Below, in pieces: positions 1-8,393 of a DNA stretch of 64,000 nt; positions within the stretch are counted from its first letter, which is position 1; the number at the start of each line of letters is the position of its first letter. Below the pieces are notes generated by a model that was not told the DNA's origin, ran no database searches, and worked only from the letters and a program-made list of their open reading frames with translations. The translations under genes were made by a program, and so were the position numbers. Source of the DNA: Nonomuraea sediminis (GTDB taxonomy: Bacteria > Actinomycetota > Actinomycetes > Streptosporangiales > Streptosporangiaceae); assembly GCF_018531495.1 (NCBI RefSeq), contig NZ_JAHDTI010000002.1, positions 124,001 to 188,000 of the forward strand, read 5' to 3'.

Positions 1-261
1 GTCGTGACCGCCGCCGGGGGCAGGCCGGGACTGGGCCGGATCATGGTTCGCAACGCCGTGAAGCTGCTGCCGTGGGAGCTCGCCCATCTGGCCGTCCTGC
101 GCTTCTGGACGGTGCGCGGCGATTCGGTGATCGCGGTGCCCGCGCTGGTGCTGTGCTACGCGCTGGTCGGCGTCACCGTCGCCCTCGCGATGCTCCGCCG
201 CGACCGGGCAGCCCTGCACGACCTGGTAGCGGGCACTCGCGTACTCGAGCGCCCGGCGTAA
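1..261 (+). CDS. RDD family membrane protein, C-terminal fragment
   Basis: The reading frame is open at the left edge, so only the last 86 codons are present. The visible part has one long hydrophobic segment (about residues 36-62 of the fragment). It ends with RDRAALHDLVAGTRVL, the typical closing motif of RDD-domain membrane proteins (hDxxaGTxV). RDD proteins are small polytopic membrane proteins of poorly defined transport or stress function. The gene ends 17 bp before the convergent end of the kinase gene. The function beyond membrane location cannot be stated from this fragment. Confidence 0.72.
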   Translation, partial: VVTAAGGRPGLGRIMVRNAVKLLPWELAHLAVLRFWTVRGDSVIAVPALVLCYALVGVTVALAMLRRDRAALHDLVAGTRVLERPA

Positions 262-278
262 GGCGCCTCGTCTCCTCC

Positions 279-1526
279 TCAGCACATCTGCGGGGCGCAG
301 GTGAACGGATTCTCCATCGGAGTCTGCTGTAGCCACCAGTACGACTGGGCGGGCTGCGAGCTGGGCTCCTTGGTGGGTTCCTGGGTGGGCTGCCTGGACG
401 GCTCGGGCGCGGAGCTGCGGGTGGGCACGGTGGTGTTCACCGTGATCTGGTGACTCCTGGTCCTGGTCGGCTTGGCGGTCGGGGTCGTCGTGCCGCGGTG
501 GGAGGGCCGGCCGGGGGTGGCGGCGGCCGTCCGGTCCGTCACCACGCCGGCCGTGGACGGGGTGGGCAGGGCGGACGAGGCCGCGGAGGCTTCGGGTTGC
601 CGCAGCGCGGGGGTGGATTCGACCGGCCTGCCGTACAGGATGAACGCCACCGCGATGGCGGCCGCGGCCAGCAGCGCGCTGCCCGCCGTCAGCAGTGCGG
701 TACGGCGCCGCCGAGGCGGCGACGGCGGCGCGGTCAGTGCCCGGACCAGCCCCTCGGCGCTGGGGCGTTTGGCCGGGTCCTTGGCCAGGCTGGCGGTGAC
801 CAGGTCGCGCAGCCTGCCCTCCAGCCCGGAGATCTCCGGCTGGGTGTTGAGGATCCGGCTGATCACCGCCGGGGTGGAGTCGGCGCCGAAGGCCGGCCGG
901 CCGCAGGCGGCGAACACCATGGTCACGCCCCAGGCGAACACGTCGGCCGCCGGCGTCAACTCCACCCCGCGGAGCTGCTCAGGCGCCAGGTAGGCAGGTG
1001 TCCCCATGGGCGTGCTGGTCGAGGTGACGCCGGGCGCGTCCAGGGCGCGCGCGATGCCGAAATCGATCACCACCGGGCCTTCCTGCCCCATCAGGATGTT
1101 GCCCGGCTTGAAGTCGCGGTGCAGGATCCCGGCGCGGTGGATGGCCGCGAGCGCGGTCGCGGTGGCCACCGCCAGCCGTTCGAGCGCGGCGCCGCGCCGC
1201 GGCCCCTCGGCCGTCACCAGCGCCCGCAGCGACGGGCCCGGCACGTACTCGCTGACGATGTACGGCCGGCGCCCCTCCAGGTCGGCGTGCAGGACCGGCG
1301 CGGTGGAGAACCTGGCCACCCGCTGCGCGATCGCCACCTCGCGCAGGAACCTGGCACGCGCGTCGGGATCGGTCAGCAGCCCCTGGTGCAGCAGCTTGAT
1401 CGCGACCTGCTCGCCCTCGGCCGTGCGCCCCAGGTAGACGACTCCCTGACCGCCCTCGCCCAGCCGTCCGACGATCTCGTAGGACCCGAGCCGTCGCGGG
1501 TCGTCCTCCTCCAACGGCTGGCTCAC
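279..1526 (-). CDS. Ser/Thr protein kinase (PknB-type) with extracellular Ser/Thr/Pro tail
   Basis: This 415-residue Hanks-type kinase has its kinase domain at about residues 16-270. Visible motifs are the glycine loop GEGGQGVVY (23-31), VAIK with Lys44, the catalytic HRDFKPGN (136-143) and DFG (155-157), then LAPEQ. A Lys in the HRD+2 region (HRDFK) puts it in the usual active class. A single membrane helix follows at about 283-305. The outer tail is rich in Ser, Thr and Pro and ends in an aromatic segment with two cysteines (TCAPQMC) instead of PASTA repeats. I chose the GTG at 1526 because GGGGG lies just upstream; the longer TTG start at 1553 has no good ribosome site. The kinase would phosphorylate cytoplasmic targets in response to an external signal; the signal is unknown. 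Confidence 0.93.
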   Translation of the reverse strand: MSQPLEEDDPRRLGSYEIVGRLGEGGQGVVYLGRTAEGEQVAIKLLHQGLLTDPDARARFLREVAIAQRVARFSTAPVLHADLEGRRPYIVSEYVPGPSLRALVTAEGPRRGAALERLAVATATALAAIHRAGILHRDFKPGNILMGQEGPVVIDFGIARALDAPGVTSTSTPMGTPAYLAPEQLRGVELTPAADVFAWGVTMVFAACGRPAFGADSTPAVISRILNTQPEISGLEGRLRDLVTASLAKDPAKRPSAEGLVRALTAPPSPPRRRRTALLTAGSALLAAAAIAVAFILYGRPVESTPALRQPEASAASSALPTPSTAGVVTDRTAAATPGRPSHRGTTTPTAKPTRTRSHQITVNTTVPTRSSAPEPSRQPTQEPTKEPSSQPAQSYWWLQQTPMENPFTCAPQMC

Positions 1527-1645
1527 GCAGGGACCCCCGAGCCTTATTGACAATTTGTGCAGAAAGCTACCAGAAAGATCACAGACGAGGGCGGCCCCGG
1601 CGCCGCCCTCATCTGCGGTCGGGAGCGCTCAGTTCAGCCGGGTGA

Positions 1646-1816
1646 TACGCCCGAGCGCCGGCACCTGCAGGGGCGAGCCACTCCTCCCCTACCGAGGTCA
1701 CCCTGGGCGTCGACTCCCTCGCGGCCTTCGACCCCGCCACCCGCTTCTACCAGCCGTGCTCCTCCACCTTCTCCTTGGAACCCGGCGACGCCCGGCTGCT
1801 GCGCACGTCAGCCTGA
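1646..1816 (+). pseudogene. C-terminal remnant of a lost protein, possibly a glycoside hydrolase
   Basis: This is an open frame with no start codon, beginning right after an in-frame TGA at 1643. It carries strongly protein-like sequence over its last 40 codons (GVDSLAAFDPATRFYQP, then FSLEPGDARLLRTSA). The ending resembles the terminal beta-sandwich of secreted glycosidases, where the last strand reads LxPGDxxLLR. A perfect hairpin follows directly after the stop codon, as if a gene end and its terminator survived a deletion. The rest of the 324-base gap between the kinase start and the phospholipase stop (1527-1850) holds no other coding signal. The family assignment is only a guess; the remnant status is more secure. 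Confidence 0.45.
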
Positions 1817-1841
1817 GCCGCCCGTGAAGTGCACGGGCGGC
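1817..1841. terminator. Perfect 10-bp hairpin between convergent gene ends
   Basis: GCCGCCCGTG (1817-1826) and CACGGGCGGC (1832-1841) are exact reverse complements around the loop AAGTG. The hairpin starts one base after the stop of the upstream remnant and lies 9 bases from the stop of the phospholipase gene on the other strand. It can therefore serve both directions. There is no strong T-run, which is common for actinomycete terminators. Confidence 0.7.
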
Positions 1842-1850
1842 GCAGTCTGG

Positions 1851-3272
1851 TTACTCGACGGCGCCCAGGCGGGTGAGCAGGTCCTGGTACCAGGTGTCGT
1901 AGGGGTGGTTGGTCGCCGGATAGTTGGCCGACGGGTCGGTCGCGTCGTCCTCCGAATCGAAGTCCCAGCCGCGTACGAGCCGTCCCGCCTGCCGTGCCGC
2001 GGTGATGAAGGAGGACTCGGTGGAGGGCGCCGCGTAGAACAGCGCACCCTGCTTGAGTTCGGCGCTGTCGCCCTGCTGGAACTCGTCGAAGGCGGTCTGC
2101 TGGTAGCGGATGCGGTCGGCGTTGACCCTGTCGGTGTCCAGCCGCAGGGTCTGCACCGGGGTCTGGCCGTCGGCGCCGTTCCACACGTGCACGCGCGAGG
2201 TGCCGCTCGTCGACGTGGTCTTGTCGTAGCGGGCGTCGGAGGTCCTGGCGTTGCCGCTCCACGAGACCGTCATCGCGCCCGCGTCGAGCACGCCGTCCCA
2301 GTCCCAGTTCTGGCTGTTGCTCTGGCTGCGGTGGATCTCGCGTAACCGGGTGCCCGCCGCGTCGGTGAACGTGACCGTCGGCAGGACGCCGTTGTCGTAC
2401 TGGTGGCTGGGCGACCAGGTGATCTCGCCGTCGGCGCCGAGGTGGCCGACGTGGTACCAGAGCGTGGTCGCGTTCTGGGACTGGTGGACCTCGACCAGGT
2501 CGCCGTTGTCGTTCAGCGCGACGGCAGGCGTCACGCCGGTGTCGTACCTGCCGTGGCGCAGCCAGGTCACGCGACCGTCGGCGCCGTAGGTGCCGGTCCA
2601 GTACCACAGGTAGCCGGCGCCCGAGTCGTGCACCTCGACGACCTGGCCGCGGCCGTTGACCGCGACGGCCGGGTTGTAGCCGATGTCACGCTTGTACAGG
2701 GTGCGGGTCTTGCCGTCGCCGGAGATCACGGGCAGTACCCGGCCGCGCAGCGCGCCCACCGTCGGCGGGTCCGCCGGGTAGTCCCTGGCCCAGAACAGCC
2801 GCGCGCCGAAGACCGAGGTGAGCTCATCGTTGAGCGCGGCCAGGTTGCCCGCGGCGTAGGAGAGGTTGTCGGTCAGGTCGTCCTTGACGTCGAGCGCGAC
2901 GACGATCGGTGCGGCGGCGGGGTGCTGCGCGGACCAGGTGTTGATCACGTCGAGCCAGTCGCGCAGGTGGTTCGACGCGGGGTTCCCGTTGTGGTCGACC
3001 TGGTCGCCGGGCTCGTCGTGGCCGATGGAGTAGTCGTGGGCGGTGGCGTAACCGTTGTCGTGTATGTCGAGTTCGATGAAACGAATGCCGTGGTCGAGCT
3101 GGTAGGCGATCGAGTTCTTGGCGCCGCTGGCGTTTCCCGAGTAGCTGTTGTGCGTGGCGCGGAAGATCGCCGAGGGTAACGGCGGGTCCGCCGACGCCTC
3201 AGCGGTTCCGCTGATCAGCAGCGCGGAGGCGGCGACGGCGAGCACGGACATGATGGTCCTTGAACGAGGCAT
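1851..3272 (-). CDS. Secreted PI-PLC-like phosphodiesterase with inserted repeat domain
   Basis: This is a 473-residue exported protein. The signal peptide spans about 1-28 (cleavage near AEASA). The catalytic barrel starts with ATHNSY (39-44), the first histidine motif of the phosphatidylinositol phospholipase C X-domain superfamily. A second candidate catalytic His lies in YSIGHDE (His85). The barrel is interrupted at about 185-385 by three to four repeats of about 50 residues, each with a pattern like VVEVHDS..LWYW..TYGADG..TW; the fold looks like a beta-propeller or tectonin-type lectin. Barrel strands resume near RLVRGWDFDSEDDA (431-444), a signature of the last strand in this family. 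The ATG at 3272 is preceded by GAGG; a longer start at 3317 lacks a site. It probably acts outside the cell on phosphoinositide, glycan or phospholipid substrates. Confidence 0.85.
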   Translation of the reverse strand: MPRSRTIMSVLAVAASALLISGTAEASADPPLPSAIFRATHNSYSGNASGAKNSIAYQLDHGIRFIELDIHDNGYATAHDYSIGHDEPGDQVDHNGNPASNHLRDWLDVINTWSAQHPAAAPIVVALDVKDDLTDNLSYAAGNLAALNDELTSVFGARLFWARDYPADPPTVGALRGRVLPVISGDGKTRTLYKRDIGYNPAVAVNGRGQVVEVHDSGAGYLWYWTGTYGADGRVTWLRHGRYDTGVTPAVALNDNGDLVEVHQSQNATTLWYHVGHLGADGEITWSPSHQYDNGVLPTVTFTDAAGTRLREIHRSQSNSQNWDWDGVLDAGAMTVSWSGNARTSDARYDKTTSTSGTSRVHVWNGADGQTPVQTLRLDTDRVNADRIRYQQTAFDEFQQGDSAELKQGALFYAAPSTESSFITAARQAGRLVRGWDFDSEDDATDPSANYPATNHPYDTWYQDLLTRLGAVE

Positions 3273-3372
3273 CCACTTGATCCTCACGTCGGGGAAAACT
3301 CCAGACAATACGATCACGTGCCGTCGGCCAACCCCGTCAGACCAATTATGTGAATTCGAGTGAACACCACGG

Positions 3373-3795
3373 TCAGTAGGGCGTGGGCTCGTTCTCCCGC
3401 GCCCAGGTCTGCTCGGTCTCGCTGCCGGAAGCGGGAGGCCACAGACCGGCGATCATCCACAGGTCCTGCGGGGTCTCGTCTATGTGGAACTCCCAGTGCA
3501 GGCCGCGGTCCCGCGTGTAGGGCAGCATGACGGCGTTCAGTTTCTCGGTCATGCGCCTTCGCAGGTGCGGGTCCTGGGTGTGGCGGGCGATGTGCTCGAC
3601 AACGACGCGCACGGTGTTCCCCGTCGGCTCCCCGCCGATGAAGAACGAGGACTCGGAGATCTCGTGGAAGAGGGCGACGACGTAGAAGTCCGGCAGCCCG
3701 ATGTTGGTGTAGATCTTGGTGATGTCGCGTGCGAAGTCTTGCTTGTCCTGGTCGGAGTAGGCCCCGACGGGGTGGTAGATGTGCCAGAGCGGCAT
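3373..3795 (-). CDS. Tautomerase family protein (cis-CaaD-like, Tautomerase_3)
   Basis: This 140-residue protein begins MPLWHIYHP, giving the N-terminal Pro that serves as the general base in the tautomerase superfamily after Met removal. The double-length size (about 140 residues rather than 62) and the segment DITKIYTNIGLPDFYV match the fused cis-CaaD/Tautomerase_3 group. It lies 18 bp downstream of a short-chain dehydrogenase on the same strand, so the two are probably cotranscribed. The context suggests a step in small aromatic or aliphatic carbonyl catabolism. The exact substrate cannot be read from sequence. Confidence 0.82.
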   Translation of the reverse strand: MPLWHIYHPVGAYSDQDKQDFARDITKIYTNIGLPDFYVVALFHEISESSFFIGGEPTGNTVRVVVEHIARHTQDPHLRRRMTEKLNAVMLPYTRDRGLHWEFHIDETPQDLWMIAGLWPPASGSETEQTWARENEPTPY

Positions 3796-3813
3796 GGTGT
3801 CATCCCTTCGGGC

Positions 3814-4515
3814 TCAGCGGCCGAGGGGGACCGTGAGGCCCTCGACCGGCCCGGCGAGCGCGGCCTTCATCCGCCTGCTCACCTCGTCGACGAGAACCTC
3901 GGTCTCGTCCTTCTCCAGACCGTCCATGACGGCCTGGGCGACCCGCTCGGGGCTGATCTTCTCCGCGTTCACGGCCTTGACCATGTCGGTGTCGGCGAAG
4001 CCGAGGTGCACGCCCACGACCTGGGTGTTCTGGCCGGACAGCTCGAGGCGGAGCGAGTTCGTCAGCGACCACAGCGCGGCCTTCGACGCGCCGTAGGCGC
4101 CCGTGCCGGCCCCCCACGACAGCACCGAATGGATGTCGACCAGGGCGCCGCCGCCGTTGGCGGCCAGGATCGGCGCGAAGGCGCGGGCGACGCGCAGCGC
4201 GCCGAAGACGTTGGTCTCGAAGGTCGCGATGACGTCCGCCATGTCGCCCTTCAGCAGCGACCCGGGGTAGAGGGCGCCGGCGTTGTTGACGACGATGCCG
4301 ACATCCCCGGCCCGGGCCGCCACGGCCGCGACCGAGTCGGGGTCGGTGATCTCCAGGGTCAGGGGCTCGACGCGCGGGTCGTCGCTTTCCACGGTACGGC
4401 GGGCGGTCGCGTACACCTTGGACGCGCCACGCCTCAGCAGCTCGTGGACGAACGCGCGGCCGAGACCGCGCTGGCCGCCTGTCACCAAAGCGACCGAGCC
4501 TTCGATGGTTGTCAT
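3814..4515 (-). CDS. Short-chain dehydrogenase/reductase
   Basis: This classical SDR has 233 residues. The cofactor motif TGGQRGLG is at 12-19 and NNAG at 77-80. The catalytic set is Ser130 or Ser133, Tyr141 (YGASK) and Lys145. An Arg after the first strand (TARRT, 37-41) favours NADP(H). It catalyses NAD(P)-dependent oxidation or reduction of a carbonyl or alcohol. It is divergent from a TetR regulator and upstream of a tautomerase; the shared 117-bp intergenic region holds a strong palindrome. Regulation by that TetR protein is likely. Confidence 0.92.
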   Translation of the reverse strand: MTTIEGSVALVTGGQRGLGRAFVHELLRRGASKVYATARRTVESDDPRVEPLTLEITDPDSVAAVAARAGDVGIVVNNAGALYPGSLLKGDMADVIATFETNVFGALRVARAFAPILAANGGGALVDIHSVLSWGAGTGAYGASKAALWSLTNSLRLELSGQNTQVVGVHLGFADTDMVKAVNAEKISPERVAQAVMDGLEKDETEVLVDEVSRRMKAALAGPVEGLTVPLGR

Positions 4516-4565
4516 GTCTGCTCCAGATGGTTCTCGTGACGGCGCTCGGCGCCGCCGTACCTAAG

Positions 4566-4587
4566 ATAGATTATGTCCATCATCTAT
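4566..4587. promoter_or_regulatory. 22-bp imperfect palindrome, candidate TetR operator
   Basis: The arms are ATAGAT-x-ATG and CAT-x-ATCTAT, with 9 of 11 base pairs symmetric. It sits in an AT-rich island in the gap between the divergent SDR and TetR genes, where a self-regulating TetR repressor normally binds. The site overlaps the expected promoter zone of both genes. Assignment to this TetR protein is inferred from position. Confidence 0.7.
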
Positions 4588-4632
4588 TTGTTCGCAATAC
4601 TGAGGCCGACCGACTCGAAGGAGGGGGAAGGA

Positions 4633-5220
4633 ATGCCGCGTGCATCCCGGGCCCAGGCGGAGCAGCATCGTCAGGAGGTCCTCGACGCGGCCTCGGCGCT
4701 GGTGCGCGAGAACGGGGCCGACCGGGTGACCGTGCCCGAGGTGATGGCCGCGGCCGGGCTGACCCATGGGGGCTTCTACCGGCACTTCCGCTCGAAGGAC
4801 GACCTGCTGGCCCAGGCCGGCGCGGCGGCCTTCGCCGAGCGCGCGCGCTTCATGGAGCAGATCCTCGAGGCCAGCGGCGACAGGCAGGCGGCGCGGCGGG
4901 AGTTCATCGAGAACTACCTGTCCGTCACGCACCGGGACAACGCCGGCCAGGGATGCGCGACCGCCGCGCTCGCGGTCGACGTGACGCGCGCCGAGGCCGG
5001 GAGCCCGCTACGGGACGCCTACGTGGAGGGCCTGCGCAACATGGTCGACAAGCTGGGCGAGCTCGGGGAGCGCCCCGCGGAGGGCTCCGACCGCGAGCGC
5101 GAGCTCCTCATCGAGCTGAGCGTGCTGGTGGGAGCCCTGACGCTGGCCCGAGCCTGCGCGGGCGACGACCTCTCCGAGCGCATCCTCGAGATCGGCAAGG
5201 AATTCCTGACCGGCCCGTGA
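4633..5220 (+). CDS. TetR/AcrR family transcriptional regulator
   Basis: This 195-residue regulator has an N-terminal DNA-binding helix-turn-helix at about residues 10-55, seen in VTVPEVMAAAGLTHGGFYRHF followed by SKDDLLAQA. The C-terminal ligand domain holds a Cys in GQGCATAAL, a feature of the NemR/AcuR-like TetR_C group that can sense electrophiles or small organics. I chose the ATG at 4633, which has an excellent GGAGGGGGAAGG site; the in-frame start at 4573 lies inside the operator. It probably represses the divergent SDR-tautomerase pair and perhaps the monooxygenase downstream. Confidence 0.93.
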   Translation: MPRASRAQAEQHRQEVLDAASALVRENGADRVTVPEVMAAAGLTHGGFYRHFRSKDDLLAQAGAAAFAERARFMEQILEASGDRQAARREFIENYLSVTHRDNAGQGCATAALAVDVTRAEAGSPLRDAYVEGLRNMVDKLGELGERPAEGSDRERELLIELSVLVGALTLARACAGDDLSERILEIGKEFLTGP

Positions 5221-5249
5221 TCGATGACTCACACTCTATCAAACTGGTT

Positions 5250-5272
5250 ACTATCGTGATTGATGCGATAGT
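5250..5272. promoter_or_regulatory. Perfect 7-bp inverted repeat upstream of the monooxygenase
   Basis: ACTATCG (5250-5256) and CGATAGT (5266-5272) are exact reverse complements with a 9-bp spacer, 20 bp before the GTG start of the flavin monooxygenase. The ATAG/CTAT core also occurs in the palindrome at 4566-4587, so the same TetR protein may bind both sites. This is inferred from sequence similarity and position. Confidence 0.6.
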
Positions 5273-5292
5273 TTCTGGAGCGAGGAGAGAGC

Positions 5293-6756
5293 GTGATCGT
5301 CATCGTGGGCGCAGGCTTCGCGGGACTCGGCACGGCCATCAGGCTGCTCCAGGAAGGCCACCGTGACCTGGTGGTGCTCGAGCAGGCGGACGACGTCGGC
5401 GGTACCTGGCGGGACAACACCTATCCCGGCTGCGCCTGCGACATCCCCTCCCTGCTCTACTCCTTCTCGTTCGCGCCCAACCCTGACTGGAGCCGCCGCT
5501 ACGCCCCACAGCACGAGATCGAGCGGTACCTGCGGCGCTGCGTCCGCGACCACGGCCTCGAACCCCACCTCCGGCTGGGCATCGCCCTCCAGGACGCGTC
5601 CTGGGACGCCCGGCGGAGCCGCTGGAATCTGCGGACCAGCGCGGGACCCCTGAGCGCCAGAGTGCTGATCATGGCCCAGGGACCCCTGTCGGAACCCGCC
5701 GTCCCCACGCTCCCGGGGCTGGACGACTTCGCGGGCTGGACGTGGCACTCCGCCCGCTGGCAGCACGACAGGGACCTGCGCGGCAAGCACGTCGCGGTGA
5801 TCGGGACCGGGGCGAGCGCCATCCAGTTCGTGCCCCAGCTGCAGCGGGTGGCCGAGCGGGTGACCGTCTTCCAGCGCACCCCACCGTGGATCATGCCGCG
5901 TGGCGACCGGCCGATCCCGGCCTGGCGCAGGGGGCTCTACCGGCAGGTCCCGGCCCTGCATCGCCTGGCTCGCGGTTGGGATTACCTGATCCGCGAGGCA
6001 GGCATGCCCGCGCTGCTGGGCAACAGGTCACTGGCCGCCCTGGGCCACAGGCAGGCCCTGGCACACCTGCATCGGCAGGTCGCCGACCCGGAGCTGCGCG
6101 CCAAGCTGACCCCCGACTACGAGGTGGGCTGCAAGCGGATCCTGATCTCCGACGACTACTACCCGGCGCTCGCGCAGCCCAACGTCGAGCTGGTCACCGA
6201 CCCGATCTCCCGCATCACCGCCGACACGGTCGTGACCGGGACCGCCCATCCGGCCGACGTCCTGATCTTCGGCACGGGCTTCCGCGTCACCGACGCTGGC
6301 TTCGCGCAGCACATCACCGGCGTGGACCGCCAGACCCTGGAGCAGGCCTGGAAGGGAAGCCCGCAGGCCTACCTCGGCACCACCGTCACAGGCTTCCCCA
6401 ACCTGTTCCTGATGGCCGGGCCCAACACGGGCGTGGGACACACCAGCCTCATCTACATGATCGAGTCGCAGATCAACTACCTGGTCGACTGCCTGCGGGT
6501 CATGGATCGGCGCGAGCTGGCCGCCGTGGAGGTGCGCGCCGAGTCCCAGGACTTCTTCAACGCCGAGGTCCAGCGGCGCGTGGCCGGCACGGTGTGGGCC
6601 ACGGGCGGCTGCGCGGCCTGGTACCAGGACGCCGACGGCCGGGTCAGGGCGCTCTGGCCGGAGCCCACCTGGCGCTTCCGGGCCCGCACCCGCGCCTTCG
6701 ACCTCGCCCACTACACGACCACGGCCCGCCGGCCGGTCACCGATCCCGCGACGTAG
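5293..6756 (+). CDS. Flavin-containing (Baeyer-Villiger-type) monooxygenase
   Basis: This 487-residue FAD/NADPH monooxygenase has the FAD-binding GAGFAG at 6-11 and a second Rossmann motif for NADPH, GTGASA, at 171-176. Between them lies FAGWTWHSARW (146-156), which fits the Baeyer-Villiger fingerprint FxGxxxHxxxW exactly. It would insert oxygen next to a ketone to give an ester or lactone, or oxygenate a soft nucleophile. The start is GTG with GAGGAGAG upstream. It is 72 bp downstream of the TetR gene, with its own inverted repeat. The neighbouring SDR (alcohol to ketone), tautomerase and MFS suggest an alicyclic or terpenoid breakdown route. Confidence 0.93.
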   Translation: MIVIVGAGFAGLGTAIRLLQEGHRDLVVLEQADDVGGTWRDNTYPGCACDIPSLLYSFSFAPNPDWSRRYAPQHEIERYLRRCVRDHGLEPHLRLGIALQDASWDARRSRWNLRTSAGPLSARVLIMAQGPLSEPAVPTLPGLDDFAGWTWHSARWQHDRDLRGKHVAVIGTGASAIQFVPQLQRVAERVTVFQRTPPWIMPRGDRPIPAWRRGLYRQVPALHRLARGWDYLIREAGMPALLGNRSLAALGHRQALAHLHRQVADPELRAKLTPDYEVGCKRILISDDYYPALAQPNVELVTDPISRITADTVVTGTAHPADVLIFGTGFRVTDAGFAQHITGVDRQTLEQAWKGSPQAYLGTTVTGFPNLFLMAGPNTGVGHTSLIYMIESQINYLVDCLRVMDRRELAAVEVRAESQDFFNAEVQRRVAGTVWATGGCAAWYQDADGRVRALWPEPTWRFRARTRAFDLAHYTTTARRPVTDPAT

Positions 6757-7144
6757 ACATCCGGACCAGGGAGACCACGCCGCTCACCGCGCTGGCGAGC
6801 GTGAGGCAGAACCAGAAGCCGGTCCAGTCCGAAGGGATCGGCAGCAGGAGCACCACCAGGGCCGGATAGCTCAGCATCGCCAGCCGCAGGCGCCGGTCGT
6901 CGCGGATCTGCTGATGGAGCATCGAGCCCGGACGCAACCCGCCGACGATGACGAGCCGCCAGGTGTGCAGCGCTGTGCCGTACAGCGCCAGCAGCATCAC
7001 CAGACCGGAGAGCTGCACCCAGTCCGGCACGGCGGCGCGGTCCGGAGTCGAGACAGGCAGGGTCAGCGCCGCGAACAGCAGGGCGCTCAGCGCCTGGACG
7101 GCGGCCAGCCGGCTCGCGGGCCGGGAACACACTGACACGTTCAT
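6737..7144 (-). CDS. Small integral membrane protein of unknown function
   Basis: This 135-residue protein has about four hydrophobic segments (roughly 12-28, 38-64, 90-107 and 111-130). I do not recognise a family. I chose the ATG at 7144 because the longer frame (to 7438) runs antisense through the next gene and has coding-shadow composition. Its 3' end overlaps the convergent monooxygenase by 20 bp. It is divergent from the saccharopine-dehydrogenase-like gene, with a 58-bp gap containing the palindrome ACGATCGT. Confidence 0.62.
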   Translation of the reverse strand: MNVSVCSRPASRLAAVQALSALLFAALTLPVSTPDRAAVPDWVQLSGLVMLLALYGTALHTWRLVIVGGLRPGSMLHQQIRDDRRLRLAMLSYPALVVLLLPIPSDWTGFWFCLTLASAVSGVVSLVRMSTSRDR

Positions 7145-7202
7145 ATGCTCTACGATCGTAAATGTTCCGATAGGTTTCGTCACGACCCAAGGAGGAGTTC
7201 CG

Positions 7203-8384
7203 ATGAGGATCCTCGCTCTCGGCGGCCCCGGCGCGATGGGCCGGGTCGCGGTCCGTGTGGCCACCGGACTGCCCGGTGTGCGCGAGATCGTGGTCGCCGA
7301 CCGTGATCTGTCCGCCGCGCGACAGCTCGTGCGCGAGCTGGCCGGGTCGCGGGTACCGCTGCGCGCGCGACAGGTCGACGTCACCGACGAGGCCGAGCTC
7401 GACGGCGCGCTCGACGAGGCCGACGTCGTCCTCAACACCGTCGGCCCCTACTACCGCTTCGGCATGGGGGTGCTCAGGGCGGCGATCCGCACCCGCACCG
7501 ACTATCTCGACATCTGCGACGACTGGGAGCCGACGCTGCAGATGCTCGACCTCGACGACGCCGCCCGCGAGGCGGGGGTGCGCGCCGTGATCGGCATGGG
7601 CGCGAGCCCCGGCATCAGCAACCTGCTCGCCGCCAAGGCCGTGGCCCGGCTCGACACCGTGACCGACCTGTACACCGCCTGGCCCGTGGACGTGCCGGGC
7701 TCCGGCGCCGACGACACCTCACTGAGCGGCCCCGACGGCCGCCCGATCGCGGCCGCCGTGCACTGGATGCAGCAGATCAGCGGTACGGTCGCCGTCGTGC
7801 ACCGTGGCGAGGTGGTCCAGCGCCCACCCCTGCGCCCGGTCACGCTCACCCTGCCCGGCAGCCGCAAGGGCACGGCCTACACCGTCGGCCACCCCGAGCC
7901 GGTGACGCTGCACCGCAGCTACCGCCCGTCGGGAGACCTGGCCAACCTCATGGTCATCACCCCGGGGACCGTGGCCTACCTGGACGTGCTGCGCGACGAC
8001 ATCGACGCCGGCAAGCTCGGCAACGAGACGGCCGCCGCCGACCTGGCCAGGCCCACGATGCGCCGCGCCATGCGGGCCGCCGTCCGCGCCTCCAGGTTCA
8101 AGGCGCCCGGCTCGCTACCGCCCTTCTTCGCCACCGCCACAGGGCTCAGGAACGGCCGCCCCACCACGGTGCTGGCCCACCTGGCACACTCCGGAGAACT
8201 CATGAAGGGCATGGCCGAGGCCACCGGCATCCCCGCCGCCCTGGGCCTGGCCCAGCTCCTCGACGGCACCGTCCCCCCGGGCGTCCATCCCCCGGAGACG
8301 TCCATCGCCCCCGACCGCTTCTTCACCGCCCTCGCCGAACACGCCAAACCCATCGAGATCGCCATCGAGGAGTCCCGCGGTTAG
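7203..8384 (+). CDS. Saccharopine dehydrogenase-like oxidoreductase
   Basis: This 393-residue protein has an N-terminal Rossmann fold with GGPGAMG (7-13) and the VVLNTVGPYYRFG segment typical of the saccharopine dehydrogenase/Sacchrp_dh_NADP superfamily. The family includes true saccharopine reductases and membrane-associated trans-acting enoyl reductases; the true activity cannot be told here. The ATG at 7203 has AAGGAGGA upstream, a near-perfect ribosome site. The MFS gene follows 9 bp after the stop and is probably in the same transcript. Confidence 0.85.
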   Translation: MRILALGGPGAMGRVAVRVATGLPGVREIVVADRDLSAARQLVRELAGSRVPLRARQVDVTDEAELDGALDEADVVLNTVGPYYRFGMGVLRAAIRTRTDYLDICDDWEPTLQMLDLDDAAREAGVRAVIGMGASPGISNLLAAKAVARLDTVTDLYTAWPVDVPGSGADDTSLSGPDGRPIAAAVHWMQQISGTVAVVHRGEVVQRPPLRPVTLTLPGSRKGTAYTVGHPEPVTLHRSYRPSGDLANLMVITPGTVAYLDVLRDDIDAGKLGNETAAADLARPTMRRAMRAAVRASRFKAPGSLPPFFATATGLRNGRPTTVLAHLAHSGELMKGMAEATGIPAALGLAQLLDGTVPPGVHPPETSIAPDRFFTALAEHAKPIEIAIEESRG

Positions 8385-8393
8385 GGTGCGAGC

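Noticed and set aside
1557..2345. Plus-strand ORF of 262 codons at the left
   Set aside because: It runs antisense through the PI-PLC gene and has shadow composition; only the C-terminal remnant in a different frame looks coding.
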